Below are positions 46,720 through 56,435 of a stretch of 64,000 bases of DNA, in pieces. This DNA is from Sphingomonas sp. YR710. GTDB lineage: Bacteria; Pseudomonadota; Alphaproteobacteria; Sphingomonadales; Sphingomonadaceae. The position numbers and the translations under genes were made by a program. Position 1 is the stretch's first letter, and each line of letters begins with the position of its first letter. The notes below the pieces were generated by a model. That model had not been told where the DNA came from. It saw only the letters and a list, made by a program, of their open reading frames with translations, and did not search any database. The DNA lies in the NCBI RefSeq assembly GCF_900101455.1, contig NZ_FMZJ01000002.1:62001-126000 (forward strand), read 5' to 3'.

Positions 46720-48324
46720 ATGACCGACGCACAACCGCGATTATTCCGCATATCTCCACTCGCCTGGACCAGCCTGGTTTCGATCATCATCGCCGCCGGC
46801 ATCGGTTTGCGGGCGTGGCGGATCGGCAGTGATCCGATGTGGCTCGACGAGGCCTATAGCGCCTACGCCGCCGCCGGGGGATGGCATTTCCTCTGGTCCG
46901 TGGTGCCGCGCTACGAGACCCACCCACCCTTTTATTATTCGTTGCTGCGCCTGTGGACTCTGATCGCGGGCAACGGCCTGCTCGCGCATCGCATGCTCGG
47001 GCTGGTCTGCGGGATCGCAACGATGCCGCTGGCCGCCTGGGCGACATGGTCCGCGGCGAAGCTTACCGGCCTGTCGGCGTCGCGCGCCCATCTGGGCGCT
47101 CTCGCCGCGCTGACCCTGACCGCGGTGGCGCCGATGCTGATCCGCATGACGCGCGAGGTGCGCCCCTATCCGGTGATGATCCTGATCTACGCGATCGCGA
47201 TCCTCGCGCTGATCGCGATCGCGCGCCGTACGAACGAAGGCCATCCGCTCGCGAGCCGGGCCTACATGCTGTATCTGGCCATGACCGGCGTGATGCTATG
47301 GCTGCACAGCCTGGGTCCGCTTTACGGCGCCTCGCTCGGCCTCGCCTTGCTGACAGTGCTGCTCCGGCGCGGCATGACGCGCGCCGACTGGTTCTGGCTG
47401 ATCGGCGGCCATCTGGCCGTCGGCCTGCTATATGCGCCCGCTTTGTACATTTTGTTCGATCAGGCGCCGACCTGGATCAGCTCGACATGGCTCAAGTTCG
47501 GCACCGAGGATCTGTGGCGCACCGTGACCAGCATCCACGCCGGCCCCGGCGACGAGATGCGGATCGGCGCGCTGGTGCTGGTGGTGGCCGGACTGGCGAC
47601 GCTCGGGCGATCGGCGATCGGGCGGAGAATTGCCGCCATGCTGCTGATTCTCGGCCTGCTGCCGGCTTTGCTGTCGATCCTGATTTCCGCGACGATCGCG
47701 CCTGTCTTCATCGTGCGCACGATGACCCCGCTGGCGGTTCCGGCAACGATCCTGATGGGTATCGGCACGGTCGGGCTGATCGGCCCCGCCCGTTGGGCAA
47801 GCTTCGCAGCGTTTGTCTGGCTGGTCGCGCAGCAAGCCGATCTCGGCGTCCAGATGCGCCGCGCGCCGCCGATGCAGGACTGGTATCGCGCGATCGCGTG
47901 GATCAAGCGGCAATATCGGCCCGGCGACGTGGTGCTGGCGTACCCGAATGAAGGTGCGCTGCCGTTCGACCGGGCGGTCCGCGACCTCAAGCTCGACATG
48001 CCCAGCGTGCCGATCCCGAGCGCGGTGCCGACCCTGAACCCGCCGCCGGGCAGCTGGTATCCCACCGGATCGCGCGGAGTCGCTTCGCTCGACAAGGCGC
48101 ATCTGCAGGCCATCGCCGACGCCCCGCGGACCCGCGTGATCCCGACGATCTGGCTGCTCCGGCTCGGCCCATGGGCCTATGACAAGGGCGACGTCCTGCT
48201 CGACGACCTCTCCGAAGGCCGCACGAGCATCGGATCCTATGAGGACGGCCCGATCATCATCGACGGCCTGCGCCGCGACGATCTGGTGACGCGGGGCATG
48301 CATCCCGTCGACGAGACGCATTGA
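46720..48324 (+). CDS. GT39/ArnT-like membrane glycosyltransferase
   Basis: 534 residues, about 11 transmembrane helices. The GT-C hallmark is clear: GSDPMWLDEAYSAYAAAGGW with the catalytic DE pair after TM1, then RYETHPPFYYSLLRLWTLI, as in PMT/ArnT-type enzymes. A C-terminal soluble domain (about 390-534) follows. It would transfer a sugar from a polyprenyl-phosphate donor to a periplasmic acceptor, consistent with the GT2 enzyme upstream making such a donor. Confidence 0.87.
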   Translation: MTDAQPRLFRISPLAWTSLVSIIIAAGIGLRAWRIGSDPMWLDEAYSAYAAAGGWHFLWSVVPRYETHPPFYYSLLRLWTLIAGNGLLAHRMLGLVCGIATMPLAAWATWSAAKLTGLSASRAHLGALAALTLTAVAPMLIRMTREVRPYPVMILIYAIAILALIAIARRTNEGHPLASRAYMLYLAMTGVMLWLHSLGPLYGASLGLALLTVLLRRGMTRADWFWLIGGHLAVGLLYAPALYILFDQAPTWISSTWLKFGTEDLWRTVTSIHAGPGDEMRIGALVLVVAGLATLGRSAIGRRIAAMLLILGLLPALLSILISATIAPVFIVRTMTPLAVPATILMGIGTVGLIGPARWASFAAFVWLVAQQADLGVQMRRAPPMQDWYRAIAWIKRQYRPGDVVLAYPNEGALPFDRAVRDLKLDMPSVPIPSAVPTLNPPPGSWYPTGSRGVASLDKAHLQAIADAPRTRVIPTIWLLRLGPWAYDKGDVLLDDLSEGRTSIGSYEDGPIIIDGLRRDDLVTRGMHPVDETH

Positions 48325-48339
48325 GCCGGTGAGAGCCAT

Positions 48340-48402
48340 TCGCTCCCCCTGGCGGGGGAGGGGTGAGAAATACCCATACCCCTTCCCTTGCCGGGAGGGG
48401 TG
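48340..48402. repeat. Two hairpins between the GT39-like gene and argG
   Basis: CTCCCCC (48343-48349) pairs with GGGGGAG (48354-48360), and CCCCTTCCC (48379-48387) with GGGAGGGG (48393-48400). Sited between the ends of convergent genes, they may serve as terminators and resemble the hairpins of the other C/G-rich palindromes in this window. Confidence 0.75.
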
Positions 48403-48407
48403 TTATG

Positions 48408-49628
48408 TTACCGCCCGTCGCGCCGCCCCAGCAGCCGCAGCCGCAGCGCGTTGAGCTTGATGAAGCCTTCCGCGTCGCGCTGGTCATAGGCGCCGGCGTC
48501 GTCCTCGAAGGTGACGACCTTTTCGGAATAGAGGCTGTAGGGAGATTTGCGGCCGATCACATGAACGCCGCCCTTGTACAGCTTGAGCCGCACGGTGCCG
48601 GTGACCTTCTGCTGGCTGTGATCGATCGCGGCCTGCAGCATCTCGCGCTCGGGCGAGAACCAGAAGCCGTTGTAGATCAGCTCGGCATAGCGCGGCGCGA
48701 GCTCGTCCTTGAGATGCGCGGCGCCGCGATCGAGTGTGATCTGCTCGATGCCGCGATGTGCCATATGCAGGATCGTGCCGCCCGGCGTCTCGTACATCCC
48801 GCGCGACTTCATCCCGACATAGCGATTCTCGACGAGATCGAGCCGGCCGATGCCATGGGTGCGGCCGAGATCGTTGAGCTTCGTCAGGATCGTCGCGGGC
48901 GACATGCCCTCGCCGTTGATCGCCACCGCATCGCCACGCTCGAAATCGACCGTGATGATTTCGGGCTTGTTCGGCGCGTCCTCGGGGTTGTTGGTGCGCG
49001 AATAGACATAGTCGGGCACTTCCTCCCACGGATCCTCGAGCACCTTGCCCTCGGACGAGGTGTGGAGAAGATTCGCGTCGGTCGAGAAAGGCGATTCGCC
49101 GCGCTTGTCCTTCGGCACCGGGATCTGGTGCTGCTCGGCATATTCGATCAGGCGGGTGCGGCTCGTCAGATCCCATTCGCGCCACGGCGCGATCACCTTG
49201 ATGTCGGGTGCGAGCGCATAATAGCCGAGTTCGAAACGGACCTGATCATTGCCCTTGCCGGTGGCGCCATGGCTGACGGCGTCGGCGCCGACCATCTTGG
49301 CGATCTCGATCTGGCGCTTGGCGATCAACGGCCGCGCGATCGAGGTACCGAGCAGATACAACCCCTCGTACAGCGCGTTGGCGCGCATCATCGGATAGAC
49401 ATAGTCCTTCACGAACTCTTCGCGCAGATCGTCGATGAAGATATGCTCGGGCTTGATCCCCATCAGCAGCGCCTTGGCGCGCGCGGGCTCCAGTTCCTCG
49501 CCCTGCCCCAGATCGGCGGTGAAGGTGACGACTTCGCAGGCGTAGGTTTCCTTCAGCCATTTGAGGATCACGCTGGTATCGAGCCCGCCCGAATAAGCCA
49601 GCACGACACGCTTTACGTCATTCGCCAT
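48408..49628 (-). CDS. argG: Argininosuccinate synthase
   Basis: A 406-residue enzyme joining citrulline and aspartate with ATP. N-terminal PP-loop [49 protein letters not shown] and the YGVGRIDIVENRYVG-like [19 protein letters not shown] are diagnostic. The start is the ATG at 49628 preceded by GGAGAT. The arg gene argB is elsewhere in the window, so the pathway is scattered. Confidence 0.97.
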   Translation of the reverse strand: MANDVKRVVLAYSGGLDTSVILKWLKETYACEVVTFTADLGQGEELEPARAKALLMGIKPEHIFIDDLREEFVKDYVYPMMRANALYEGLYLLGTSIARPLIAKRQIEIAKMVGADAVSHGATGKGNDQVRFELGYYALAPDIKVIAPWREWDLTSRTRLIEYAEQHQIPVPKDKRGESPFSTDANLLHTSSEGKVLEDPWEEVPDYVYSRTNNPEDAPNKPEIITVDFERGDAVAINGEGMSPATILTKLNDLGRTHGIGRLDLVENRYVGMKSRGMYETPGGTILHMAHRGIEQITLDRGAAHLKDELAPRYAELIYNGFWFSPEREMLQAAIDHSQQKVTGTVRLKLYKGGVHVIGRKSPYSLYSEKVVTFEDDAGAYDQRDAEGFIKLNALRLRLLGRRDGR

Positions 49629-49743
49629 CTCGATCTCCTTGGGGGGGCGCGCGGGCGGCCCTTGCCACAGCGGGTGCCAACCGTTCAAGCAGGATACAGA
49701 CAATGGCGGCCAATAAGGGCGGGTTTATGTGGAGAGAGAGATC

Positions 49744-50241
49744 ATGATCGCCAAGCCGGCGGGATTCCTGCTGCTGATCACCATGGCATCGCCGCTGCTC
49801 GCGCAGGCGGCCGGCGAGCTGCCGACGACGCGGGCGGGGCTCGATACCGCCATCGCCGCGCGCTTCGCGGCCGCCGACGCTAATCGTGACGGCCAGATCG
49901 ACCGGCGCGAGGCCGCAGCCGCGATCGGGCTGGCCGCGCAGGGCGTATCGCGGCGCTCCGGTACTACGCTGTTCGACGTCGAGGCCGGCCCCGACGGCCG
50001 CCCGCGACTCAGCTTCAGCGAGGACGGTCCGCTGGGCCCGCGCGGCATGTTCGACACAGTGTTCGCGCAGATCGACACGAATGGCGACGACCGCCTCTCA
50101 CTGGCCGAGGTGCAAACCGCCGCCCGTGCGCAATTCGACATGGCCGATCGCAACCGGGACGGAACGCTCAGCCCCGCCGAACTGAATGCGGCTCGCGGCC
50201 AATTGTCACTGCTCCAGCAAAGCCTGAACGGCGCGCATTGA
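49744..50241 (+). CDS. Exported EF-hand protein (paralogue A)
   Basis: 165 residues with a signal peptide (MIAKPAGFLLLITMASPLLA, cleavage near QA|AG). Three canonical EF loops are DANRDGQIDRRE (45-56), DTNGDDRLSLAE (111-122) and DRNRDGTLSPAE (135-146); a degenerate fourth lies near 78-93 (DVEAGPDGRPRLSF). Should bind calcium in the periplasm. The segment ELPTTRAGLD after the signal matches EMPTTRAGLQ in the next gene, so the two are tandem paralogues. Confidence 0.87.
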   Translation: MIAKPAGFLLLITMASPLLAQAAGELPTTRAGLDTAIAARFAAADANRDGQIDRREAAAAIGLAAQGVSRRSGTTLFDVEAGPDGRPRLSFSEDGPLGPRGMFDTVFAQIDTNGDDRLSLAEVQTAARAQFDMADRNRDGTLSPAELNAARGQLSLLQQSLNGAH

Positions 50242-50320
50242 CGGCGTCTGTTTCAAAGCAGACACATCGATACAGTCCCGAACTAAATCGGCAAGAATGA
50301 CGCGTTAACAAGAACGTCGA

Positions 50321-50355
50321 GATGGGCCGGCTCCCCCCTTCAACGCCGGCCCATC
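50321..50355 (+). promoter_or_regulatory. Hairpin in the leader of the second EF-hand gene
   Basis: GATGGGCCGGC (50321-50331) and GCCGGCCCATC (50345-50355) form a perfect 11-base stem with a 13-base loop, 10 bases before the ribosome site GGAGAG. It separates the two EF-hand genes and could be a terminator, an attenuator or an mRNA stabiliser. A smaller stem GTCTG/CAGAC lies just after the first gene (50245-50262). Confidence 0.6.
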
Positions 50356-50377
50356 GACATCCTCATGGAGAGAATCA

Positions 50378-51091
50378 ATGACCCGAACCAAAAGCCTGTT
50401 GTTCGGCGGCGCGGCACTGGCCGCCACGCTGACGATCGCCGCCTTCGCCCAGCCCGCGCCGCCCGAGCATGGCATGGGGATGGGCATGGAGATGCCGACA
50501 ACGCGCGCCGGCCTGCAGGATATGATCGCGCAGCATTTCAAGGCGATGGATGCCAATGGCGACGGCTTCGTCACCAAGGCCGAATTCGACGCGGCCCGCG
50601 AGGCGATGCGCAAGAAGATGGAAGCGAAGCGCGAGGAGCATCGCGCCGAAATGTTCGCGATGCTCGACAAGAATCACGACGGCTCGCTGTCGAAGGACGA
50701 GTATATGGCACCGCCGCCGCATGACGGCATGATGGGCCACGACATGAAGGAGCATGGCCCGGACGGGCACGACATGCCGCCGCCTCCCCCCGGCGGCCCC
50801 GATGGCGATCATGACGGCGATCACGACGGTGGGCCGATGCACGGCCAGCGCATGATGATGATGCATCGAATGGGCGGCATGGACGGCATGGGCAGGGGCG
50901 ACAAATGGTTCGATCGCGCCGATGCCAACCACGACGGCAAGCTGACCCTCGCCGAGGCGTCCGCCGGTCCGCTCGCCATGTTCGACCGTGCCGACACCAA
51001 TCATGACGGCACGATCAGCCCCGACGAGCATAAGGCCGCGATGGAAAAGATGCGCGGGATGATGAAGGATATGAAGGACAAGCACGACTGA
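50378..51091 (+). CDS. Exported EF-hand protein with His/Asp/Met-rich linker (paralogue B)
   Basis: 237 residues with a signal peptide (TKSLLFGGAALAATLTIAAFAQ). Four canonical EF loops are paired: DANGDGFVTKAE (58-69) and DKNHDGSLSKDE (97-108), then DANHDGKLTLAE (182-193) and DTNHDGTISPDE (206-217). The linker at 110-172 is rich in His, Asp, Met, Gly and Pro (GDHDGDHDGG, MMMMHRMGGMDG) and may bind other metals. Domain layout is a two-lobe calcium-binding protein. Role in the envelope is unknown. Confidence 0.88.
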   Translation: MTRTKSLLFGGAALAATLTIAAFAQPAPPEHGMGMGMEMPTTRAGLQDMIAQHFKAMDANGDGFVTKAEFDAAREAMRKKMEAKREEHRAEMFAMLDKNHDGSLSKDEYMAPPPHDGMMGHDMKEHGPDGHDMPPPPPGGPDGDHDGDHDGGPMHGQRMMMMHRMGGMDGMGRGDKWFDRADANHDGKLTLAEASAGPLAMFDRADTNHDGTISPDEHKAAMEKMRGMMKDMKDKHD

Positions 51092-51101
51092 GCGGACATC
51101 C

Positions 51102-51122
51102 GCCCCGGGCCTGACCCGGGGC
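51102..51122. terminator. Hairpin between EF-hand B and the cyclopropane-synthase-like gene
   Basis: GCCCCGGG (51102-51109) and CCCGGGGC (51115-51122) form a perfect 8-base stem, lying between convergent genes (stops at 51091 and 51131). It has no T-run and may be bidirectional. Confidence 0.6.
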
Positions 51123-51130
51123 AGACGTGA

Positions 51131-52357
51131 TCAGCGCGGCAATCCCGCCTCCGCCGCCGCCATATAGTCCCGGGTGATCGGGAGCGTATCGCGGCGGCGG
51201 ATATACTGGATCTGATAGTTGCACAGATTGCCGTGGACGAACGCCGCGCGGGCGCCGGCCAGGTAGAAAGTCCACAGCCGGAAGAAGCGCTCGTCATAGA
51301 GTTCGACCAGCGCATCATGCGCGGCGACCGTGCGATCGTACCAGATATCGAGCGTCTTCGCGTAATGCAGCCGGAGCGTTTCAATATCGGCCGCGATCAT
51401 CCTCGATTTCTCGCTGGCGGTGATGATTTCGGACAGCGCCGGATTATAGCCGCCCGGAAAGATATATTTGAGCGTGAAGGCGTCGGTGCGGCCCGGCACG
51501 CCCATCCGGCCGATCGTGTGGAGCAGCATCACGCCATCATCGGCGAGCAATTCGCGGCACCGCGCAAAGAAGGTCGCATAATGCGGCGGGCCGACATGTT
51601 CGAACATGCCGACCGAGACGATCCGGTCATAGACGCCGGTGACCGCGCGATAATCGATCAGTTCGAACGTCACGCGATCGGCGACGCCGGCCTCCTGCGC
51701 GCGCCGCCGCGCGACTTTCAGCTGTTCTTCGGACAAGGTGATGCCGAGCACGTCGACATCGGCGACCCGGTTCAGATAGAGCGCCATGCCGCCCCAGCCG
51801 CAGCCGATATCGAGCACGCGCTGCCCCGGCTTCAGATGGAGCTTGGCGGCGATATGCGCCTTCTTGTCGGCCTGCGCCTGCTCGAGCCCGACGTCAGGGC
51901 CGCTGAAATAGGCGCAGCTATATTGGCGATCGGTATCGAGGAAGAGATCGTAGAGCCGGTCGTTCAGATCATAATGATGGGCGACGTTGCGCTTCGACTG
52001 GCGCTCCCAGTTGAGGCTGCTGCCGGTCGAGCGGATCAGGTTCATCGCGTGATTGGCGAAGGTGCCGCGCAGCTTGGACGCACCATCCTCCCACCGCCCA
52101 TTGGCCCGGATCAGGTTGATGACATCGCGTATATCGCCTTGTTCGATCAGCAGCCGGCCGTCGATATAGGCTTCGGCAGCGTGAAGGTGGGGATTGCGCG
52201 CGATGAAGTTCGGCGCGCTTTTGTCGGTGAAGCGGATCGCGACCGGGTTGATGGCGGGATCAGGCGTGCCGTAGGTCCGGGTCTGGCCATTGGCGTAGGT
52301 GATCGTCATCTCGCCGCGGCGCATCAACCGGCCGGCGAACTTATTGAATAACCACAT
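51131..52357 (-). CDS. Cyclopropane-fatty-acyl-phospholipid synthase family methyltransferase
   Basis: 408 residues. The SAM motif is RVLDIGCGWGGMALYL, with GITLSEEQLKVARRRA, MFEHVGPPHYATFF and DAFTLKYIFPGGYNPALSEI, all characteristic of CFA synthases that methylenate unsaturated acyl chains of phospholipids. About 100 residues of N-terminal domain precede it. Starts at the ATG at 52357 with GGAG 9 bases upstream; an ATG 2 codons earlier is an alternative. Membrane lipid modification likely rises in stationary phase in relatives; regulation is not seen here. Confidence 0.92.
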   Translation of the reverse strand: MWLFNKFAGRLMRRGEMTITYANGQTRTYGTPDPAINPVAIRFTDKSAPNFIARNPHLHAAEAYIDGRLLIEQGDIRDVINLIRANGRWEDGASKLRGTFANHAMNLIRSTGSSLNWERQSKRNVAHHYDLNDRLYDLFLDTDRQYSCAYFSGPDVGLEQAQADKKAHIAAKLHLKPGQRVLDIGCGWGGMALYLNRVADVDVLGITLSEEQLKVARRRAQEAGVADRVTFELIDYRAVTGVYDRIVSVGMFEHVGPPHYATFFARCRELLADDGVMLLHTIGRMGVPGRTDAFTLKYIFPGGYNPALSEIITASEKSRMIAADIETLRLHYAKTLDIWYDRTVAAHDALVELYDERFFRLWTFYLAGARAAFVHGNLCNYQIQYIRRRDTLPITRDYMAAAEAGLPR

Positions 52358-52438
52358 TCTCATCCGCTCCGTTGTGAGAGCGCATAAGAATGGAAAAGGC
52401 TCCCACCGCAAGCAGAATGCGCCGGGGCCGAAATGGTT

Positions 52439-53647
<1,209 letters not shown>

Positions 53648-53747
53648 CGCCGCCCCATAGCGATTGTTCGCCACTTTTTCTACTGCAGCGCGCCTTTGCG
53701 CTTTTCGATCTGGACGTTACGCCCCTTCTGCCGCCAATATCCGGCCG

Positions 53748-54296
53748 ATGCGCCCGATCGACCTCCTGCGAAGTTATGGATCACACCCCGAGCCGACGAC
53801 CGCCGCGTGCAACCGCATCGCGTTGCTGGTGGCCGGCAATCAGCCGCTTTATCCACTCTATCTGTGGTGGATCGTGGGCGGGGACTGGCCGGTTTCGTGC
53901 TGGACTTTCCTCTCCACGCCGTTGTTCGCGGGCGTACCGGCGATGGCGCGGCGCCATAAGCTGGCCGGCCGGGCGCTGCTGCCGATCGCCGGGCTGTTCA
54001 ACGGCATCGTCAGCGCAAAGGCGTTCGGCGAGGCCTCCGGCGTCGAACTGTTCCTGATCGTCTGCGCGCTGATCACCCTGCTCGCCTTCCGCGACGCCCC
54101 GCGCCTGATGATCGCGCTGCTGGGGGCGATCGCGCTGACGGCGTTGCTGCATGGCCATTATGGCGCGCCGCTGGGGGCGTTTACGCCGGAGCAATATGCA
54201 CCGTTTCGGCGGCTGAACCTGTATAGCGTAGCCGCGCTGTCGGTGTTCGTGGTGTGGAGCTTGTTGCCGTTGTGGAGACGCATGGCGCGGCGGTGA
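53748..54296 (+). CDS. Membrane protein of unknown function
   Basis: 182 residues with about five hydrophobic segments (for example LYLWWIVGGDWPVSCWTFLS, LPIAGLFNGIVSAKAFG, LFLIVCALITLLAF, LMIALLGAIALTALLHGHYG and SVAALSVFVVWSLLPLW). It begins MRPIDLLRSYGSHPEPTTA. No family motif recognised. Divergent from rlmN with a 100-base gap. Confidence 0.75.
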   Translation: MRPIDLLRSYGSHPEPTTAACNRIALLVAGNQPLYPLYLWWIVGGDWPVSCWTFLSTPLFAGVPAMARRHKLAGRALLPIAGLFNGIVSAKAFGEASGVELFLIVCALITLLAFRDAPRLMIALLGAIALTALLHGHYGAPLGAFTPEQYAPFRRLNLYSVAALSVFVVWSLLPLWRRMARR

Positions 54297-54473
54297 CCGC
54301 CGCCGGATGCGATGATCACCGCTCCCCCGAGCCATTCTCAACGAATGCGACCACCAGCACGCGATTGTAGCGGCATTCAAATGGCAAGCTGATCTTGCAC
54401 GCGTCCGGCTGCAATCCGCAGTCGGACATCGGATGGGTTGCAACGCGGAAAGTAGTGCGAAATATAATCGATA

Positions 54474-55190
54474 ATGAACAAGAATATCATTCTCGTACAT
54501 GGCGCGTTCCACACGGGCGACTGCTGGTTCATGCTCAAGCCCCTGTTGGAGGAGCGCGGCTTCACGGTCCGCACGCCCACGCTGCGTGGACAGCAGGGCA
54601 ATCCCTGCCACCCGCTTCTCGTGACCATGGGCGGTTATGCCCGCGATATCGTCGCCTGCGCGCGCGAAATGGACGGGCCTTCGCTACTGCTTGGCCATTC
54701 GCTCGCGGGATTCGCCATATCACTGGCGGCAGAGAAGCAGCAGACACTTTTTACCCGACTAATCTATCTGACCGCGGCGGTACCAAAGCTCGGCAGCTCG
54801 TCTCTGCGGGATGCGGCGCCGCCCGACAAAAGCCCTTCGGACATGAAGATTCGCCTTACTGCATCGATCCCGCCGGAGGTCGCCAAAGCCGAGTTCTATA
54901 ATTGCTGCACGAAGGATGTTCAGGAAGAGGCCGCGGCAATGCTTTCGCCGCAACCAATCCTGCCGCTACTGGGCAAGGTGAGATCTACCGCCGCGAACCT
55001 CGGCACCGTCGAGAAACATTCGATCCTGTGCAGCCAAGACCGGATGATGCCAATCGACTACGCACTGGCGAACGCCAATCAAAAATTTCATTCCGTGCAG
55101 ACGCTCGATACCGATCACTCGCCATTCCTGTCCCAACCGCCGGCGCTGGTGGAGGCCATCGAACGGATCGCGGCAGCCGGCTCGATTTGA
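54474..55190 (+). CDS. Alpha/beta hydrolase (methylesterase/hydroxynitrile-lyase-like)
   Basis: 238 residues, no signal peptide. The oxyanion loop is VHGAFHTGDCW, the nucleophile S76 is in GHSLAGFAISLAA, acid D189 is in SQDRMMP and H215 is in DTDHSPFL. The lid region has two consecutive cysteines. This subfamily contains esterases, methylesterases and hydroxynitrile lyases; the substrate cannot be named. GC is lower here than around 41-54 kb, and the gene stands alone. Confidence 0.86.
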   Translation: MNKNIILVHGAFHTGDCWFMLKPLLEERGFTVRTPTLRGQQGNPCHPLLVTMGGYARDIVACAREMDGPSLLLGHSLAGFAISLAAEKQQTLFTRLIYLTAAVPKLGSSSLRDAAPPDKSPSDMKIRLTASIPPEVAKAEFYNCCTKDVQEEAAAMLSPQPILPLLGKVRSTAANLGTVEKHSILCSQDRMMPIDYALANANQKFHSVQTLDTDHSPFLSQPPALVEAIERIAAAGSI

Positions 55191-55532
55191 TAGACGGCGA
55201 CGATCGGGATGATGACGACGCATTAGCGGGCTGAGCCGCCCGCGGGCACACGTTCGTCAGGAAAATCGCTCTGGCGCCTGGCGCCCGCCAAGATCGGATT
55301 GGTTCAACCTAGCCGGAGGCTCACAAGCGGTCCGAATTCGGAATCAGACTATTTGTGCCATGTCTTCGTTGTCTCAACGAGAGAAACGGCCGACCGGTAT
55401 CCACTGCTCGGCAAGTGGCTCGAAATTTGATCTATTTTGGTTGCTTCTTCCTTAGATTCCTTGACGGCTGACGCGAGAACCGCTGTCCTCTCGCCGGGCA
55501 TATATTCCGATGAAGAAAAGGGAGGGCTTCTG
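55191..55532 (+). other. Intergenic region before the lipoprotein operon
   Basis: 342 bases without a convincing gene. GCGGGC (55226-55231) and GCCCGC (55238-55243) form a short stem 36 bases after the hydrolase stop that may act as its terminator. The stretch 55380-55520 is lower in GC than the surroundings and should hold the promoter of the following lipoprotein genes. An in-frame extension of the first lipoprotein back to 55437 is rejected in favour of the start at 55533, which has GGGAGGG just upstream. Confidence 0.5.
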
Positions 55533-56435
55533 ATGCGGCCAGGCAACGGCTTCGCTATGTTCGTGGTAGCGATCATATCTTCGGGCCCAGGGTTCGCGGC
55601 TTGCACGCCCCCTCGGTACGCCACCCAATTGGCAGAAGCTGCCGGGGAGTTGAGGCTCGAAGCACAATCCACCCTGTTGCGGGGCCTGGCCAATTCGCTA
55701 CGCTCAGCACTGGGGGATGACAATTCGGTTGCCAAAGCCTCGATTGGCGGGCGCTATGCAATCGCCGCGGCGGGCGGGCTGGCGTCTTCCGCTTATTCTG
55801 AAACGCTCGATGACTATTTTTGCGTTCTGGGCGAAAAGCTGGGAGCGGATGCCACCAAAAAGGCTCTGCTCAACAAGGAGCGGCTGGCCATGCGAGCTAC
55901 GTTGCTCAAATATTTCGATGCAGGCCGCTGGCAACCCGAAAACACCGAGGCACGCGACAAGATCACCGACGCCTTGATTGCGGAAACTTCCGCTCCGCCC
56001 CTGTTCAATATGGCTGAGATCGATGCGGCGCTGCCGGATTATAATTTCGATACGTTGAAAATCAGCGAGATTTTCGGCGGCGTGAAGGTCGGCGACCTTG
56101 TTGGCGTGGGTGCCTGCGGGGGGTTGGTCTATCGATCGATCCGCCAGATCGATCCCAGTGTTCTTGCCGACCTCCAGCTGGTCCCGGTCGTTATTTCCAA
56201 ATGGCTCGCCGGCGATCGCGCCAGCGCCAAGCTCGACATGTGGACCTTCGTGAGTTCCCAAATGAGCAAGCAGCTTACCACCGCTTCAAATATCGAAAAG
56301 CTGACCATCGATAAACCTCTGATCAGTTGCATCGATAACGCGGCGCAGGCGGCCGAGCAAAAAATGGAGGAAAAAAAGGCCGACGGCTCCGCTCATGCGG
56401 TGCTCACGCTTCAGCCCTCGTCCGTCAAGTCGTGA
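55533..56435 (+). CDS. Putative lipoprotein of unknown function (first of pair)
   Basis: 300 residues. The N-terminus MRPGNGFAMFVVAIISSGPG then FAACTPP is a lipoprotein-like signal with C24 in FAAC; F at -3 is less usual than L. The mature part is soluble, mostly helical, with SIGGR at 70-74 and DDY at 93-95, and internal cysteines. No known domain recognised. The downstream gene starts within its stop codon. Both proteins share the SIGGR...DDY feature, suggesting a common origin of that region. Confidence 0.8.
   Translation: MRPGNGFAMFVVAIISSGPGFAACTPPRYATQLAEAAGELRLEAQSTLLRGLANSLRSALGDDNSVAKASIGGRYAIAAAGGLASSAYSETLDDYFCVLGEKLGADATKKALLNKERLAMRATLLKYFDAGRWQPENTEARDKITDALIAETSAPPLFNMAEIDAALPDYNFDTLKISEIFGGVKVGDLVGVGACGGLVYRSIRQIDPSVLADLQLVPVVISKWLAGDRASAKLDMWTFVSSQMSKQLTTASNIEKLTIDKPLISCIDNAAQAAEQKMEEKKADGSAHAVLTLQPSSVKS

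Noticed and set aside
50378-51091. Lanmodulin (lanthanide-binding EF-hand protein)
   Set aside because: The loops lack proline at position 2 and the extra acidic residue at position 9; they look like ordinary calcium loops.
53748-54296. Named membrane transporter for the protein downstream of rlmN
   Set aside because: Only hydrophobic segments are visible; no motif supports a specific family.
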